A stretch of DNA of 64,000 bases from Mogibacterium timidum ATCC 33093 (GCF_000525775.1 NZ_JALU01000018.1:62001-126000); one strand, 5' to 3'. Counted from the first letter of the stretch, positions 28,440-38,064 are shown. Numbers and translations: made by a program. Notes: a model not told the origin generated them from the sequence alone.

Positions 28440-28456
28440 GATTATTATGAATAATC
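28440..28456 (+). repeat. Inverted repeat after lemA
   Basis: GATTATT and AATAATC flank ATG. It is a 7-bp AT-rich dyad, 34 bases past the lemA stop and just upstream of the terminator. It may be a regulator site or be unimportant. Confidence 0.35.
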
Positions 28457-28474
28457 ATTCGTATCGATGAGACT

Positions 28475-28510
28475 GGGCGCGCAGTGATGCGTGCTCGTTT
28501 TCTTGTTTAT
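28475..28510 (+). terminator. Intrinsic terminator after lemA
   Basis: A 9-bp GC-rich stem (28475-28483 with 28488-28496, two G-T pairs) with a GTGA loop is followed by GTTTTCTTGTTT. This is a clear terminator ending the DUF2207-lemA unit. Confidence 0.8.
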
Positions 28511-28620
28511 AACATAAACACAAAAAATTAATATGGAATTGTGTTTCAACTTTATATTTAAAGTGTATTTTGTTAGAATGAATGGACCAATCACAAATTA
28601 TATGGACAGAGGACGTTTTA

Positions 28621-29544
28621 ATGTATGTAATTATAGATATCGGCTCTAACACTGTGAGGATGGCTGTATACAACATAGAGAAGGACAACTCTTTTAACCA
28701 GATTATGAGCAACAAGGTATCCTGTGGATTAGCCGGCTACATTGAGGATGACGAGATGAACGCAGAGGGCATAGAAGTCATGATTGATGCGCTCAAGCAA
28801 TTCAGAATTGCCGTAGACGGGATGGCGCATGTCACGGTCTTTGCAATTGCCACTGCAAGCCTCAGGGAGCTCAGCAATCGCGATGCGGTTATCAAGCGTA
28901 TCAAGGATGAAACCGGTTTTGAAGTAAATGTCATCTCTGGCAAAGAGGAAGCTCTTTACGATTATTACGGAATTACGAAGGATATTGGCGAGGCTACCGG
29001 GATGCTTACCGACTGTGGAGGCGGAAGTACGGAGGTGTCGCTTTTTACAGGTGATACGGTCATCTTTGCGGATACCATGCCTATCGGATCTCTCAACTCA
29101 TACTACAATCACGTCAAAGGTATTTTCCCGACTGAGGAGGAATTGCGTGACATCAAGGCGGATACCGAGAGTATGCTGAACAGGCTTAATATTCCGGATG
29201 GTATTATCCTCTCAAATGGACACATATATGCAGTTGGTGGAACTGTTAGAGCCACGTGTAAGCTTGCAAATAAGCTTCTCGATAGGAGCAAGGACACGAC
29301 TACCCTCAGCGGAGTCGAGTATGACAGGCTCTTTGAGCTGTATTTTAAAGAACAAAAGAAATTTATAAAAACGTTGCTCAAGGTCAAGCCGGAGAGAGTA
29401 CAGACACTGGTAACCGGCATGTGCATACAGAAGACGATAATGGATAGGTTTGGAACAGATGTCATCAAAGTGTCCGAATCCGGCGTGCGCGAGGGCTATC
29501 TGTTGAACAAGCTTGAGGAATTGAATGGGGCTGTAAATGAGTGA
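28621..29544 (+). CDS. Ppx/GppA family phosphatase (exopolyphosphatase-like)
   Basis: Family members split polyphosphate or hydrolyse pppGpp. The protein is 307 residues from the ATG at 28621, preceded by GAGG at 28609-28612. An upstream in-frame ATG at 28582 lacks a ribosome site. It has an actin-like ATPase fold with DIGSNTVRMAVYN at the start, GKEEALYDYYGIT and TDCGGGSTEVSLF. It has only the two core domains of short Ppx proteins, without a C-terminal HD domain. Its 8-base overlap with ppk1 supports a polyphosphate role. Confidence 0.88.
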   Translation: MYVIIDIGSNTVRMAVYNIEKDNSFNQIMSNKVSCGLAGYIEDDEMNAEGIEVMIDALKQFRIAVDGMAHVTVFAIATASLRELSNRDAVIKRIKDETGFEVNVISGKEEALYDYYGITKDIGEATGMLTDCGGGSTEVSLFTGDTVIFADTMPIGSLNSYYNHVKGIFPTEEELRDIKADTESMLNRLNIPDGIILSNGHIYAVGGTVRATCKLANKLLDRSKDTTTLSGVEYDRLFELYFKEQKKFIKTLLKVKPERVQTLVTGMCIQKTIMDRFGTDVIKVSESGVREGYLLNKLEELNGAVNE

Positions 29545-31603
29545 GCTATACCTGGAGGGATACACGCAAAATCGTGAACTGTCGTGGTTAAAGTTCAATG
29601 AGCGGGTTCTGCTCGAAGCCGGAAACAGTGCCAATCCTCTTCTGGAGCGCATCAGGTTCTTGGGCATATACGAGAGCAATCTGGCTGAATTTATAAGGGT
29701 TCGCGTGGGCAGCCTTCATCACCTCAGCAGGGTGGATCACCTCAGCAGGGATTCAATGTCGGGAATGACCGCATCTGAACAGATAAATTCCATCTGGAAG
29801 GAGATCAGGCGAATACATGCAGCAGCCGAGCAGATTCTTCTCAAAATTTATGATGACCTGAAGCAGATTGGTGCTGCGCGCGAATCATCCGACAGCTTAA
29901 AGGCACAGACTGCGCAGTATCTTGATGGTCAGTTTATGATGAGGCTGGCCAGGGAGTTAGAGCCTAATTTTGTCGAGGTAGGTAACCTTGCCGAAATGGT
30001 TGAGGACGGAAAGTTTTATGTCCTCATAGACACTGATGCGGACAACAACCGGACGCTCATGCTGGTAGAGCTTCCTGATTCATGGCTTCAAGGCGTTGTG
30101 ATTGGTCGTGGCGATATTATGAGCTTGTTGCCGCCGATGGATATACTGCACCGATATATTGCCCGGATATGCTTTCCGTTCGTGCCACGAGGAAGTATTG
30201 CCTTCAGAGCTTTTAGAAATGCAGATATCGACTTTGAATATGATGAGTTCGAATTTGGAGCCGGAGCCAGAGAGCGTATTCGCAAGATGCTTGAAAAGCG
30301 AACCGACTCTGAGTTTGTGGGGACTTTTGTGTGCACAGATTACAGCAGCTCTGGACTGTGCGAGATACTCTGTGAGGCGCTTACACTGCCTGGGAATGAA
30401 CTTGTACAATGCTCGGAGCTACCTACGGTTAAGCATCTCGTGCATTTGCAGGAATGTCTGACGAGCAAGACTGTTAGTGCAAATTCATATCGGCGATTTG
30501 CTGCTGCTCCGTCTAACTGCAGGAACGGTGAGTCTGTGATAGCTTGTGCTATGGACAGGGATATTTTAGATGCATATCCATATGAGTCTATGGATAATCT
30601 GCTTGAGCTGCTCAAAGAGGCTTCCTCTCACCCTAAGGTCAAAGAGATTAGAATCAGTATATACAGGCTGTCCAACCACCCGCGAATATATGAGTACCTG
30701 ATCAAGGCGGCACACAATGGCAAGTGCGTCAAGGTCCTCATCGAGCTCAGGGCGAGATTTGATGAGTCGAGCAATATTAATTGGGCAAAACGACTGGAAG
30801 AAGCTGGTTGTCACGTATACTATGGTACCAAGAGCTACAAATCACACTTTAAGACATGCCAGGTAATTTTTAGGAAATCATTTAACAAATCAGGCGCTAA
30901 TGAGATTATTACGCAAGTCGGTACTGGTAATTACAACGAGAGCACAGCTAAGCAATACACTGACTTTTCCGTTATTACAGCAAATCATTTGCTGGGACTT
31001 GAAGTGATGCGTTTGTTTGACGATGCGGTGCGGGGAATAATCGATGATTCTTTTCAATGTATATTGGCTTCGCCGGGGAGCTTGCGCAAAGGGATCGTTA
31101 AACTGATCGATAGAGAAATAGAAAAAGGCTCTGCGGGACGAATTTTCATTAAGGTCAACTCAGTTACGGATAGAGCCATCATTGAGAAGCTGGCGGAGGC
31201 TTCGGTTGCAGGTGTTAAAATCCGCATGCTGGTGAGAGGGAGTTGTACATTGCTACCCGGGGTCAGCGGGTATACTGAAAATGTTCAGATTCTGAGCATC
31301 GTGGGTAGGTTCCTCGAACATTCACGCGTATATATTTTCGGTTCTGACGATGACGAAATCACATATATATCCTCTGCTGATCTTATGAATCGCAATATGG
31401 ATAAGCGTTTCGAGCTTGCGTTTCCGATTACGGATAGAGCCGCTATATCTGAGATTAAGCACATAATGTATGAAAACCTTACAGATAACGTTAGAGCAAG
31501 GTGCTTACGCAACGATGGACGGTACGCAGAACTGCGCGCAGATGGTATAATGCGTGATAGTCAGGAACGACTCCTGTACCAATTTAACGATTATATAGAT
31601 TGA
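29537..31603 (+). CDS. ppk1: Polyphosphate kinase 1
   Basis: Reversibly makes polyphosphate from ATP. The protein is 688 residues. It begins with NRELSWLKFNERVLLEA. The C-terminal catalytic domains belong to the phospholipase D-like fold, with the phospho-accepting His expected in SYKSHFKTC, GTGNYNESTAKQYTD, and SADLMNRNMDKRFELAFPI near the end. It overlaps the preceding phosphatase by 8 bases, so synthesis and breakdown of polyphosphate are probably co-expressed. Confidence 0.93.
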   Translation: MSELYLEGYTQNRELSWLKFNERVLLEAGNSANPLLERIRFLGIYESNLAEFIRVRVGSLHHLSRVDHLSRDSMSGMTASEQINSIWKEIRRIHAAAEQILLKIYDDLKQIGAARESSDSLKAQTAQYLDGQFMMRLARELEPNFVEVGNLAEMVEDGKFYVLIDTDADNNRTLMLVELPDSWLQGVVIGRGDIMSLLPPMDILHRYIARICFPFVPRGSIAFRAFRNADIDFEYDEFEFGAGARERIRKMLEKRTDSEFVGTFVCTDYSSSGLCEILCEALTLPGNELVQCSELPTVKHLVHLQECLTSKTVSANSYRRFAAAPSNCRNGESVIACAMDRDILDAYPYESMDNLLELLKEASSHPKVKEIRISIYRLSNHPRIYEYLIKAAHNGKCVKVLIELRARFDESSNINWAKRLEEAGCHVYYGTKSYKSHFKTCQVIFRKSFNKSGANEIITQVGTGNYNESTAKQYTDFSVITANHLLGLEVMRLFDDAVRGIIDDSFQCILASPGSLRKGIVKLIDREIEKGSAGRIFIKVNSVTDRAIIEKLAEASVAGVKIRMLVRGSCTLLPGVSGYTENVQILSIVGRFLEHSRVYIFGSDDDEITYISSADLMNRNMDKRFELAFPITDRAAISEIKHIMYENLTDNVRARCLRNDGRYAELRADGIMRDSQERLLYQFNDYID

Positions 31604-31613
31604 AGGGGGAACG

Positions 31614-32519
31614 ATGATAGGGGGCTATCAGATAACAGACATTGCAATTTTCTTTATTGTGTATTCGGTTCTCGGGTGGATTACGGAAGTGATTTATCAG
31701 GCGGTAAGCAAGGGGTTAGTCGTAAACAGGGGCTTTCTCAACGGACCGGTGTGCCCGATTTACGGGTTTGGAGCGTTATTCGTAATTCTTCTTGTAAATG
31801 TACTTGATCTCAGCCACAGTACTACGACATCAGACATAGAGGTGTTCTTGCTTGGCGTGGTTCTATCTACACTTCTTGAGTTGATCGGCGGCTACGTGCT
31901 TCTCAAAGTTTTCCACGCCAGGTGGTGGGACTATTCCGGGAAGCCTCTTAACTACCATGGCTATATATGCCTTGAGTTTAGCCTTATCTGGGGTTTTGGC
32001 ATTCTGTTTATTGTGAGACGCATTCATCCGTTGACGCAGTCGCTGCTTGGCGGATTCTCTATGTCGACTCTGGGCTTAATTGTGCTTGCAATTGCATATG
32101 CAGGATTTGCTTCAGATCTTGTGGTATCAGTTCTGATAATGCTCGGACTCAACAAGAAAATCAGAAAGCTTGACGATATGCAGCAGGCGATGCGGGAATT
32201 CAGTGATGAGCTGAGCACGAGGATTGGCGAGAACGCTCTCAGTACGAAGGAACATGTAGATGAATACAAAGTTCAGAGTGCGTTATTTGAGGCCGATGTG
32301 CGAGATATGGCAACCGCTAGAAGAGAAGAGGTTAGCCATGAGCTTGCTGAAATGAAACAGCAGTACGAGCTTGTGAGACAGGAGCTTTACAAAAATCTGA
32401 GCAAGACCTCGTTATTTGGATCAGGCAGAATTTTGAAGTCCTACCCTGATCTTCATTCTGTAAAATATCCGGAATTAGTGGATAAGATTAAGAGAAATTT
32501 CAATGAGTATCGCAAATAG
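31614..32519 (+). CDS. CmpB-type (putative ABC-transporter type IV) membrane protein with coiled-coil tail
   Basis: The protein is 301 residues. Five or so membrane segments lie in the first 180 residues and match the family first labelled putative ABC-transporter type IV: YSVLGWITEVIYQ, NRGFLNGPVCPIYGFGA, WWDYSGKPLNYHGYICLEFSLIWG. The last 115 residues are charged and predicted coiled coil. No ATPase partner is next to it, so transport is unproven. It starts 10 bases after ppk1 and probably belongs to that operon. Confidence 0.8.
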   Translation: MIGGYQITDIAIFFIVYSVLGWITEVIYQAVSKGLVVNRGFLNGPVCPIYGFGALFVILLVNVLDLSHSTTTSDIEVFLLGVVLSTLLELIGGYVLLKVFHARWWDYSGKPLNYHGYICLEFSLIWGFGILFIVRRIHPLTQSLLGGFSMSTLGLIVLAIAYAGFASDLVVSVLIMLGLNKKIRKLDDMQQAMREFSDELSTRIGENALSTKEHVDEYKVQSALFEADVRDMATARREEVSHELAEMKQQYELVRQELYKNLSKTSLFGSGRILKSYPDLHSVKYPELVDKIKRNFNEYRK

Positions 32520-32534
32520 TATTGTTTGTTTTAT

Positions 32535-32580
32535 ATGGTTTATAAACCATACATATTGTGAGCTTATAAGCCATACACAT
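32535..32580 (+). repeat. Palindrome and imperfect tandem repeat before ileS
   Basis: A perfect 16-bp palindrome ATGGTTTATAAACCAT is at 32535-32550. A second, similar unit follows: GCTTATAAGC at 32562-32571, then CCATACACATTATG echoing CCATACATATTGTG. Two related dyads about 26 bases apart just upstream of the ileS promoter suggest an operator. Confidence 0.55.
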
Positions 32581-32590
32581 TATGGTAATG

Positions 32591-32618
32591 TTGACATTTT
32601 GTGCTTTAATTAGTAAAA
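32591..32618 (+). promoter_or_regulatory. Promoter for ileS
   Basis: TTGACA at 32591-32596 and TAAAAT at 32613-32618 are spaced by 16 bases, a near-consensus SigA-type promoter 55 bases before the ileS start codon. The leader would be about 50 bases, too short for a T-box. Confidence 0.7.
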
Positions 32619-32672
32619 TTAATGAATATTTTGTTTATTACAATAATTAATGTTAGAGGAAGGGATGAAAAT

Positions 32673-35600
32673 ATGTTTGAAAACTTATCTGAGCAATCAG
32701 TAGCGGAAGTTCAAGAAGAACAGGTCAAGCATTGGGCCGACATAGATCTTCTGGAGCTCTGCGTAAGAGAGAGAGAAGGTGAACCAAGCTTCGTATTCTA
32801 CGAGGGGCCTCCGACAGCCAATGGTAAGCCGGGTATACACCATCTGATGGCTAGAACGCTCAAGGATTCCATCAACAGATACAAGACTATGCAGGGTTTC
32901 CAGGTAAAGAGAAAGGCTGGATGGGATACACACGGACTTCCGGTCGAAATTGAGGTAGAGAAGCAGCTCGGTATGTCCGGCAAAGGCGATATCGAGAAGT
33001 ACGGGATCAAGGAGTTTAATGAGAAGTGCCGGGACTCCGTCTTTAAATACACAGGTCTATGGCGTGAGATGTCGGAGAAAATGGCATATTTAGCCGATAT
33101 GGATGACCCGTATATCACATTTGATAATAACTATATCGAATCTGTATGGTGGATAATCAAGAAGTTCTTTGATGCGGGCTTAATCTACGAAGGTCACAAG
33201 GTTCTGCCATATTGCGCCAGATGCGGAACAGGTCTTGCTTCTCACGAGGTTGCACAGGGCTATAAGGAGGATCCGGTCCTCACAGTAACCTGCAAGTTCA
33301 AACGCAGAGACAGAGATAATGAGTATTTCTTAGCATGGACAACAACACCGTGGACACTTCCCTCTAACATTTTAATTACAGTAGGTCCAGAGGTTGTATA
33401 CATCAGAGCTAAGATGCTTGAGGGCGACGAAGAAGGCAACGTATTCTACGTAGCCAAGAATCTTGCCGATAGGGTTCTCGGAGAGGGCAAATACGAGGTT
33501 CTCGATGAGATGACAGGTAAGGAGCTCGAGCACGTTGAGTATGAGCCTCTTTCGACATTTGTATATGGCGATGATCCGGAAAAGGTTAAAGGCTTTTTCA
33601 TAGCGAATGCAGATTATGTAACAGTTGATGACGGTACAGGTCTTGTTCATACGGCATATGCTTTCGGTGAAGACGACTATAATACTTGCCGCAAATATGG
33701 TGTTGATTTTGCAGAACCGGTTGATGAGAGAGGATGTTTTACGGCAACTCCATGGAAGGGTAGATTCGTTATGGACGAGGGTCTGGATGTAGAGATACTC
33801 AAGCATTTTGCAGCTGAGAACAAGGTATTTGCTAAACAGAAGATGGTTCACAACTATCCACACTGCTGGAGGTGCGATACACCTTTGGTGTACTATTCAA
33901 AGCCCGGCTGGTATATTGAGATGACTAAGCTCAGAGAACAGCTGGTTGAGAATAATAATAAAGTTAATTGGTATCCGCCATATGTTGGCGAGAAGAGATT
34001 CGGCAATTGGATTTCTGATGTTAAGGACTGGAACATCTCAAGAGCCAGATACTGGGGTACTCCAATTCCAATCTGGAAGTGTGAGTGCGGACATCTTGAG
34101 GGTGCCGGCAGCCGTGCTGAGCTGGCTGAAAAGGCAATAGAGGATGTCGATCCGGAGACAATAGAGCTTCACAGACCATATGTAGATGATATTCATTTCA
34201 AGTGCCCTCATTGCGGCAAGGCTATGGAGAGAATTCCCGATGTTATGGACTGCTGGTTCGACTCGGGTTCGATGCCGTTTGCACAGTGGCATTATCCATT
34301 TGAGAACAAGGAGAGATTCGAAAGTGAGCTGTTCCCGGCTGATTTCATCTGTGAGGGTATTGACCAGACCAGAGGTTGGTTTTATTCACTGATGGCTATA
34401 TCCACTTTCATCATGGGCAAAGCACCTTACAAGAACGTACTGGTTAACGACCTGATTCTCGACGCAAATGGCAAGAAGATGTCCAAGCATGTAGGAAACA
34501 CAGTTGATCCGTTCGAGATGATGAGTAAGTACGGAGCTGACGTAATACGTTGGTATCTGGTATCCGTATCACCGGCCTGGACACCAACTAAGTTTGATGT
34601 GGAAGGAGTTAAGGACGTGCAGAGCAAGTTCTTCGGTACTCTCAGAAATATCTACAACTTCTTTGTACTATACTCAAATATGGACGACATAGATCCGGCG
34701 AAAATAGAGGTTCCTTATGCAGATCGACCGGAGCTGGACAGATGGATTATCTCCAGATATAACAGGCTTGCAGCTGAGGTCACTGAACACATGGATGAGT
34801 ACGACCATATGAAGACAGTCAGAGCAATCAACGATTTCGTAGTAGAGGACTTCTCCAACTGGTACATCAGAAGAGCTAGAAGAAGATTCTACGCCGAGGG
34901 AATGACTGACGATAAGAAGAGCGTTTACGCAACTACTTATGAGGTTCTTCTCGGTACAATCAAGATGATAGCGCCAATCGCTCCGTTTATTTCCGATGAA
35001 ATGTATGTCAAGCTGACAGGAGATAAGAGCGTTCATGTTGCCTACTTCCCGGTTGCCAACAAAGAACTCATCGATGAAAAAACTGAGGATAGGATGGGTC
35101 TAGTCAAGACTCTTGTTAACCTTGGAAGAGGAACCAGAGAAAAAGAGAGACTCAAGGTCAGACAGCCACTCAGCGAGGTAATCGTTGACGGTAAATACGA
35201 GAGCCTGATCAGCGACCTCGTACCCCTGATCACCGAGGAGCTCAACGTCAAGAATGTCGTGTTTGAAAACGATTTGGATAAATACATGAACTTCTCAGTT
35301 AAGCCGGACTTCAAGACAGCCGGACCGGTGCTCGGGAAGAATATCAAGGAGTTTGCCGCAAAGCTGGCACAGCTGGATGCCAAGGAGCTCCTGGCAAATG
35401 TCGCAAACGGTTCTGTTAAGCTGGAGCTCGGTGGTACTGAGTACGACATCACTGAAGAATTCCTCGATGTACGTATTTCGGCAAAGGAAGGCTTTATTGT
35501 GGGTATGGAGAACAACGTTTTCACTATCCTGGATACAACTCTAACTCCGGAGCTTGTCAGCGAGGGATATGTCCGTGAGGTTATTTCTAAGGTTCAGCAG

Positions 35601-35801
35601 CTTCGCAAGCAGCACGACTTCAAGATGCTTGACCACATAACCATCAGCTTGGAGGCAGATGATGATGTGAAGGCGGCTGTTCTAGGTGCGATTGATCATA
35701 TCAAGGAAGAGACTCTCGCCGATGCTGTTGTTGAAGCTACAGGCCTGGATGTGTTTGATATCAATGGTCACAATACCGGACTTGCAGTAGCTAAGTATTA
35801 A
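32673..35801 (+). CDS. ileS: Isoleucyl-tRNA synthetase, type 2 (GXHH motif)
   Basis: Charges tRNA-Ile. The protein is 1042 residues, typical of the eukaryote-like type 2 class and longer than the 920 or so of type 1. The start at 32673 follows AGAGGAAGGG at 32655-32664; an in-frame upstream start at 32622 is rejected. Motifs: FYEGPPTANGKP then GIHH (54-57) in place of the HIGH signature, GWDTHGLPVEIEVEK, the CP1 editing domain, a CxxC pair (CPHC) region, and KMSKH (602-606). Type 2 enzymes are known to tolerate mupirocin. The swapped GXHH form is described in a subset of type 2 enzymes with very high tolerance; that this one shares it is inferred. Confidence 0.95.
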   Translation: MFENLSEQSVAEVQEEQVKHWADIDLLELCVREREGEPSFVFYEGPPTANGKPGIHHLMARTLKDSINRYKTMQGFQVKRKAGWDTHGLPVEIEVEKQLGMSGKGDIEKYGIKEFNEKCRDSVFKYTGLWREMSEKMAYLADMDDPYITFDNNYIESVWWIIKKFFDAGLIYEGHKVLPYCARCGTGLASHEVAQGYKEDPVLTVTCKFKRRDRDNEYFLAWTTTPWTLPSNILITVGPEVVYIRAKMLEGDEEGNVFYVAKNLADRVLGEGKYEVLDEMTGKELEHVEYEPLSTFVYGDDPEKVKGFFIANADYVTVDDGTGLVHTAYAFGEDDYNTCRKYGVDFAEPVDERGCFTATPWKGRFVMDEGLDVEILKHFAAENKVFAKQKMVHNYPHCWRCDTPLVYYSKPGWYIEMTKLREQLVENNNKVNWYPPYVGEKRFGNWISDVKDWNISRARYWGTPIPIWKCECGHLEGAGSRAELAEKAIEDVDPETIELHRPYVDDIHFKCPHCGKAMERIPDVMDCWFDSGSMPFAQWHYPFENKERFESELFPADFICEGIDQTRGWFYSLMAISTFIMGKAPYKNVLVNDLILDANGKKMSKHVGNTVDPFEMMSKYGADVIRWYLVSVSPAWTPTKFDVEGVKDVQSKFFGTLRNIYNFFVLYSNMDDIDPAKIEVPYADRPELDRWIISRYNRLAAEVTEHMDEYDHMKTVRAINDFVVEDFSNWYIRRARRRFYAEGMTDDKKSVYATTYEVLLGTIKMIAPIAPFISDEMYVKLTGDKSVHVAYFPVANKELIDEKTEDRMGLVKTLVNLGRGTREKERLKVRQPLSEVIVDGKYESLISDLVPLITEELNVKNVVFENDLDKYMNFSVKPDFKTAGPVLGKNIKEFAAKLAQLDAKELLANVANGSVKLELGGTEYDITEEFLDVRISAKEGFIVGMENNVFTILDTTLTPELVSEGYVREVISKVQQLRKQHDFKMLDHITISLEADDDVKAAVLGAIDHIKEETLADAVVEATGLDVFDINGHNTGLAVAKY

Positions 35802-35815
35802 GAGCAATAAATATT

Positions 35816-36856
35816 ATGAGTGAAGATAACAAAAATAATTCTAAGCTCAACATCGCAGATTTCGATCCCGACGAATTAGCCGGGGTCGTTTCTTCATACG
35901 GTGAGAAAAAGTTTAGAGCCAAACAGATATTTGAGTGGATTTCAAAGGGTGTCGACTCGTTCGATGAGATGAGCAATCTACCAGTGAGGCTTAGAGGTGC
36001 GCTCGCTCAAGATTACTATATCGATATGCCCGGAGCGGTTACCGTTCAGGAGTCAAAGCAGGACGGAACTTGTAAATGCCTATTTGAGTTTTCGGATGGT
36101 GCACGCGTCGAAGCCGTATATATGAAATATAATTACGGCAACTCAATATGCATCAGCTCTCAAGTCGGATGCCGTATGGGGTGTACGTTCTGTGCATCGA
36201 CACGCAAAGGACTTGACAGATCGCTGACTGGCGGAGAAATGCTGGCACAGGTTCTCAAGATGCGCAGGTTGACCGGCGAGGACATTGGGCATGTCGTAAT
36301 AATGGGCATAGGGGAACCCTTTGATAATTACGAAGGACTATCAAAATTTATCAGTCTCATTAACAGCAAGCAGGGGTACAATCTCGGAATGAGGAATATT
36401 ACCGTATCTACGTGCGGACTTGTGCCGATGATTGAGCAATTCGGGAAAGATTTTCCTCAAGTGAATCTAGCGGTATCGCTACACGCGCCCAATGACGATA
36501 TCAGAAGACGTACCATGCCGATTGCAAGGAGATATGCGTACGAAGATCTCATCGCAGCATGCAGGACATACACAGAGTCGACTAAGAGACGTATAACTTT
36601 TGAATATGCGCTCACCGACGGTGTCAATGATCAGAGGGAGCATGCGCTAGAACTTGCCAGCCATCTCAAGGGTTGGCTTACTCATGTTAATCTGATTCCA
36701 CTCAATGAGGTAGACGGTACAGGCTACCTCACATCTAACAGGGAAACTGTCAGAAGTTTCGCGTGGACACTCGAGGAACACGGCATTGCGGTTTCAGTGA
36801 GAAGGACTCTAGGTACTGATATCGATGCGGCGTGTGGTCAGCTCAGACTCAGATGA
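35816..36856 (+). CDS. rlmN: Dual-specificity 23S rRNA/tRNA adenine C2-methyltransferase RlmN
   Basis: Radical SAM enzyme that methylates A2503 of 23S rRNA and A37 of some tRNAs. The protein is 346 residues. The cluster ligands are C119, C123 and C126 in CRMGCTFC. The C-terminal catalytic Cys is in DIDAACGQLR. It also has GIGEPFDNY and VNLIPLNEV. It follows ileS by 14 bases. Confidence 0.96.
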   Translation: MSEDNKNNSKLNIADFDPDELAGVVSSYGEKKFRAKQIFEWISKGVDSFDEMSNLPVRLRGALAQDYYIDMPGAVTVQESKQDGTCKCLFEFSDGARVEAVYMKYNYGNSICISSQVGCRMGCTFCASTRKGLDRSLTGGEMLAQVLKMRRLTGEDIGHVVIMGIGEPFDNYEGLSKFISLINSKQGYNLGMRNITVSTCGLVPMIEQFGKDFPQVNLAVSLHAPNDDIRRRTMPIARRYAYEDLIAACRTYTESTKRRITFEYALTDGVNDQREHALELASHLKGWLTHVNLIPLNEVDGTGYLTSNRETVRSFAWTLEEHGIAVSVRRTLGTDIDAACGQLRLR

Positions 36857-36875
36857 ATACGATGTCGATCAATAC

Positions 36876-36916
36876 AGTGCTGTGTGCGGCCGGACTCCGG
36901 ATAACAGCACTTTTTT
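36876..36916 (+). terminator. Intrinsic terminator after rlmN
   Basis: An 8-bp outer stem AGTGCTGT / ACAGCACT (36876-36883, 36904-36911) encloses a small CCGG/CCGG inner stem. It is followed directly by six T. This is a strong terminator for the ileS-rlmN unit. Confidence 0.85.
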
Positions 36917-36947
36917 CATGCTCGATATACAATATAACCCTCAGAAA

Positions 36948-36977
36948 TTCACAAGGTTCAGGGGTTTATGGTATAAT
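36948..36977 (+). promoter_or_regulatory. Promoter for plsX
   Basis: TTCACA at 36948-36953 and TATAAT at 36972-36977 are spaced by 18 bases, with an extended -10 TGG. It lies between the rlmN terminator and plsX and likely starts the plsX-rnc-smc-ftsY-der unit. Confidence 0.75.
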
Positions 36978-37017
36978 ATTATGCTTAATTCTGTTTGTGC
37001 ATTATAGCGGAGGGATT

Positions 37018-38064
37018 ATGAATATATTGATTGATGGCATGGGTGGAGATTACGCTCCACAGGAAATCGTCAAGGGTGCGATTTCTGCCGCTAGAAAGAT
37101 AGAGGATACGATTACAATAATTGGAGCTCAAGAGCTTATCAGTACCGAACTGGAGAAGCGGGGGTGGGATGGAGACAACATTGCGGTTGTAAATGCAACC
37201 GAGGCTGTAACCAACAACGAAGCTCCCGCAATGGCAGTACGCAAGAAGAAGGATGCTACAGTCAATGTTGGAATGAGGATGATCAAGGCAGGAGATGGCG
37301 ACGTGTTTATCTCTGGTGGCAGCACGGGTGCACTGCTAGCCGCAGGACTTCTGGGGCTGGGCCGTATCAAGGGTATCAAGCGACCGGCAATTGCAGCGTT
37401 TTTTCCGCAGATTGGCAAGAATGAGACGACACTTCTCTTAGACTGTGGTGCAAATGTGGACTGCAAGTCTGAATATTTGTACCAGTTCGGTATTATGGGC
37501 AGCATTTACGTGGAAAATGTCAAAGGTATTGAGCATCCGGACGTAAGACTGCTTAACGTCGGAACAGAGGCTGAAAAGGGAGATGACCTTCATAAGGAAG
37601 CTCATGAACTTCTCGCTAATAGCTCCATCAATTTCAAAGGCAATGTTGAGGGTCGCGAGATTGCCTCTGGTGTCTGCGATGTTGTCGTTACTGACGGATT
37701 TTCAGGAAATGTATTCCTCAAGAGCTCGGAGGGTCTGGCGCTTTCGATCATGGGCAGGCTCAAGGATGTTCTGCTAGGGGGAACTATCTCCAGGATTGCT
37801 GCGCTTATGCTGTCTAAGCAACTCAAGGAAATGAAGAAGGAATTCGACTATTCAGAAGAAGGTGGAGCTCCTATTCTTGGACTCAAGGGACCGGTTCTCA
37901 AGATTCACGGTAGTTCTAAGGCTTACGCTGTCTATAATGCAATCCTCAAAGCCCGAGATTATGTAGCGTCAGATGTGACCGGGCAGATTGAAAAAGCTCT
38001 GGCTGATAACGATGAGCTTAGCGAATACAAAACTGAAGTAACGGATGGTAACGCAGAAGCGTAG
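37018..38064 (+). CDS. plsX: Phosphate acyltransferase PlsX
   Basis: Makes acyl-phosphate from acyl-ACP, the donor for PlsY. The protein is 348 residues from the ATG at 37018, which has GGAGGG just upstream. A longer in-frame reading from 36832 would cross the terminator and promoter and is rejected. It begins ILIDGMGGDYAPQEIV and contains NVGTEAEKGD and VVTDGFSGNVFLK. The acpP gene often found next to plsX is absent here. Its partner PlsY is fused to GpsA at 44647. Confidence 0.95.
   Translation: MNILIDGMGGDYAPQEIVKGAISAARKIEDTITIIGAQELISTELEKRGWDGDNIAVVNATEAVTNNEAPAMAVRKKKDATVNVGMRMIKAGDGDVFISGGSTGALLAAGLLGLGRIKGIKRPAIAAFFPQIGKNETTLLLDCGANVDCKSEYLYQFGIMGSIYVENVKGIEHPDVRLLNVGTEAEKGDDLHKEAHELLANSSINFKGNVEGREIASGVCDVVVTDGFSGNVFLKSSEGLALSIMGRLKDVLLGGTISRIAALMLSKQLKEMKKEFDYSEEGGAPILGLKGPVLKIHGSSKAYAVYNAILKARDYVASDVTGQIEKALADNDELSEYKTEVTDGNAEA

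Noticed and set aside
32520-32672. T-box riboswitch before ileS
   Set aside because: Only about 150 bases separate the genes, and the promoter leaves a leader of about 50 bases. No specifier loop or T-box sequence was seen.
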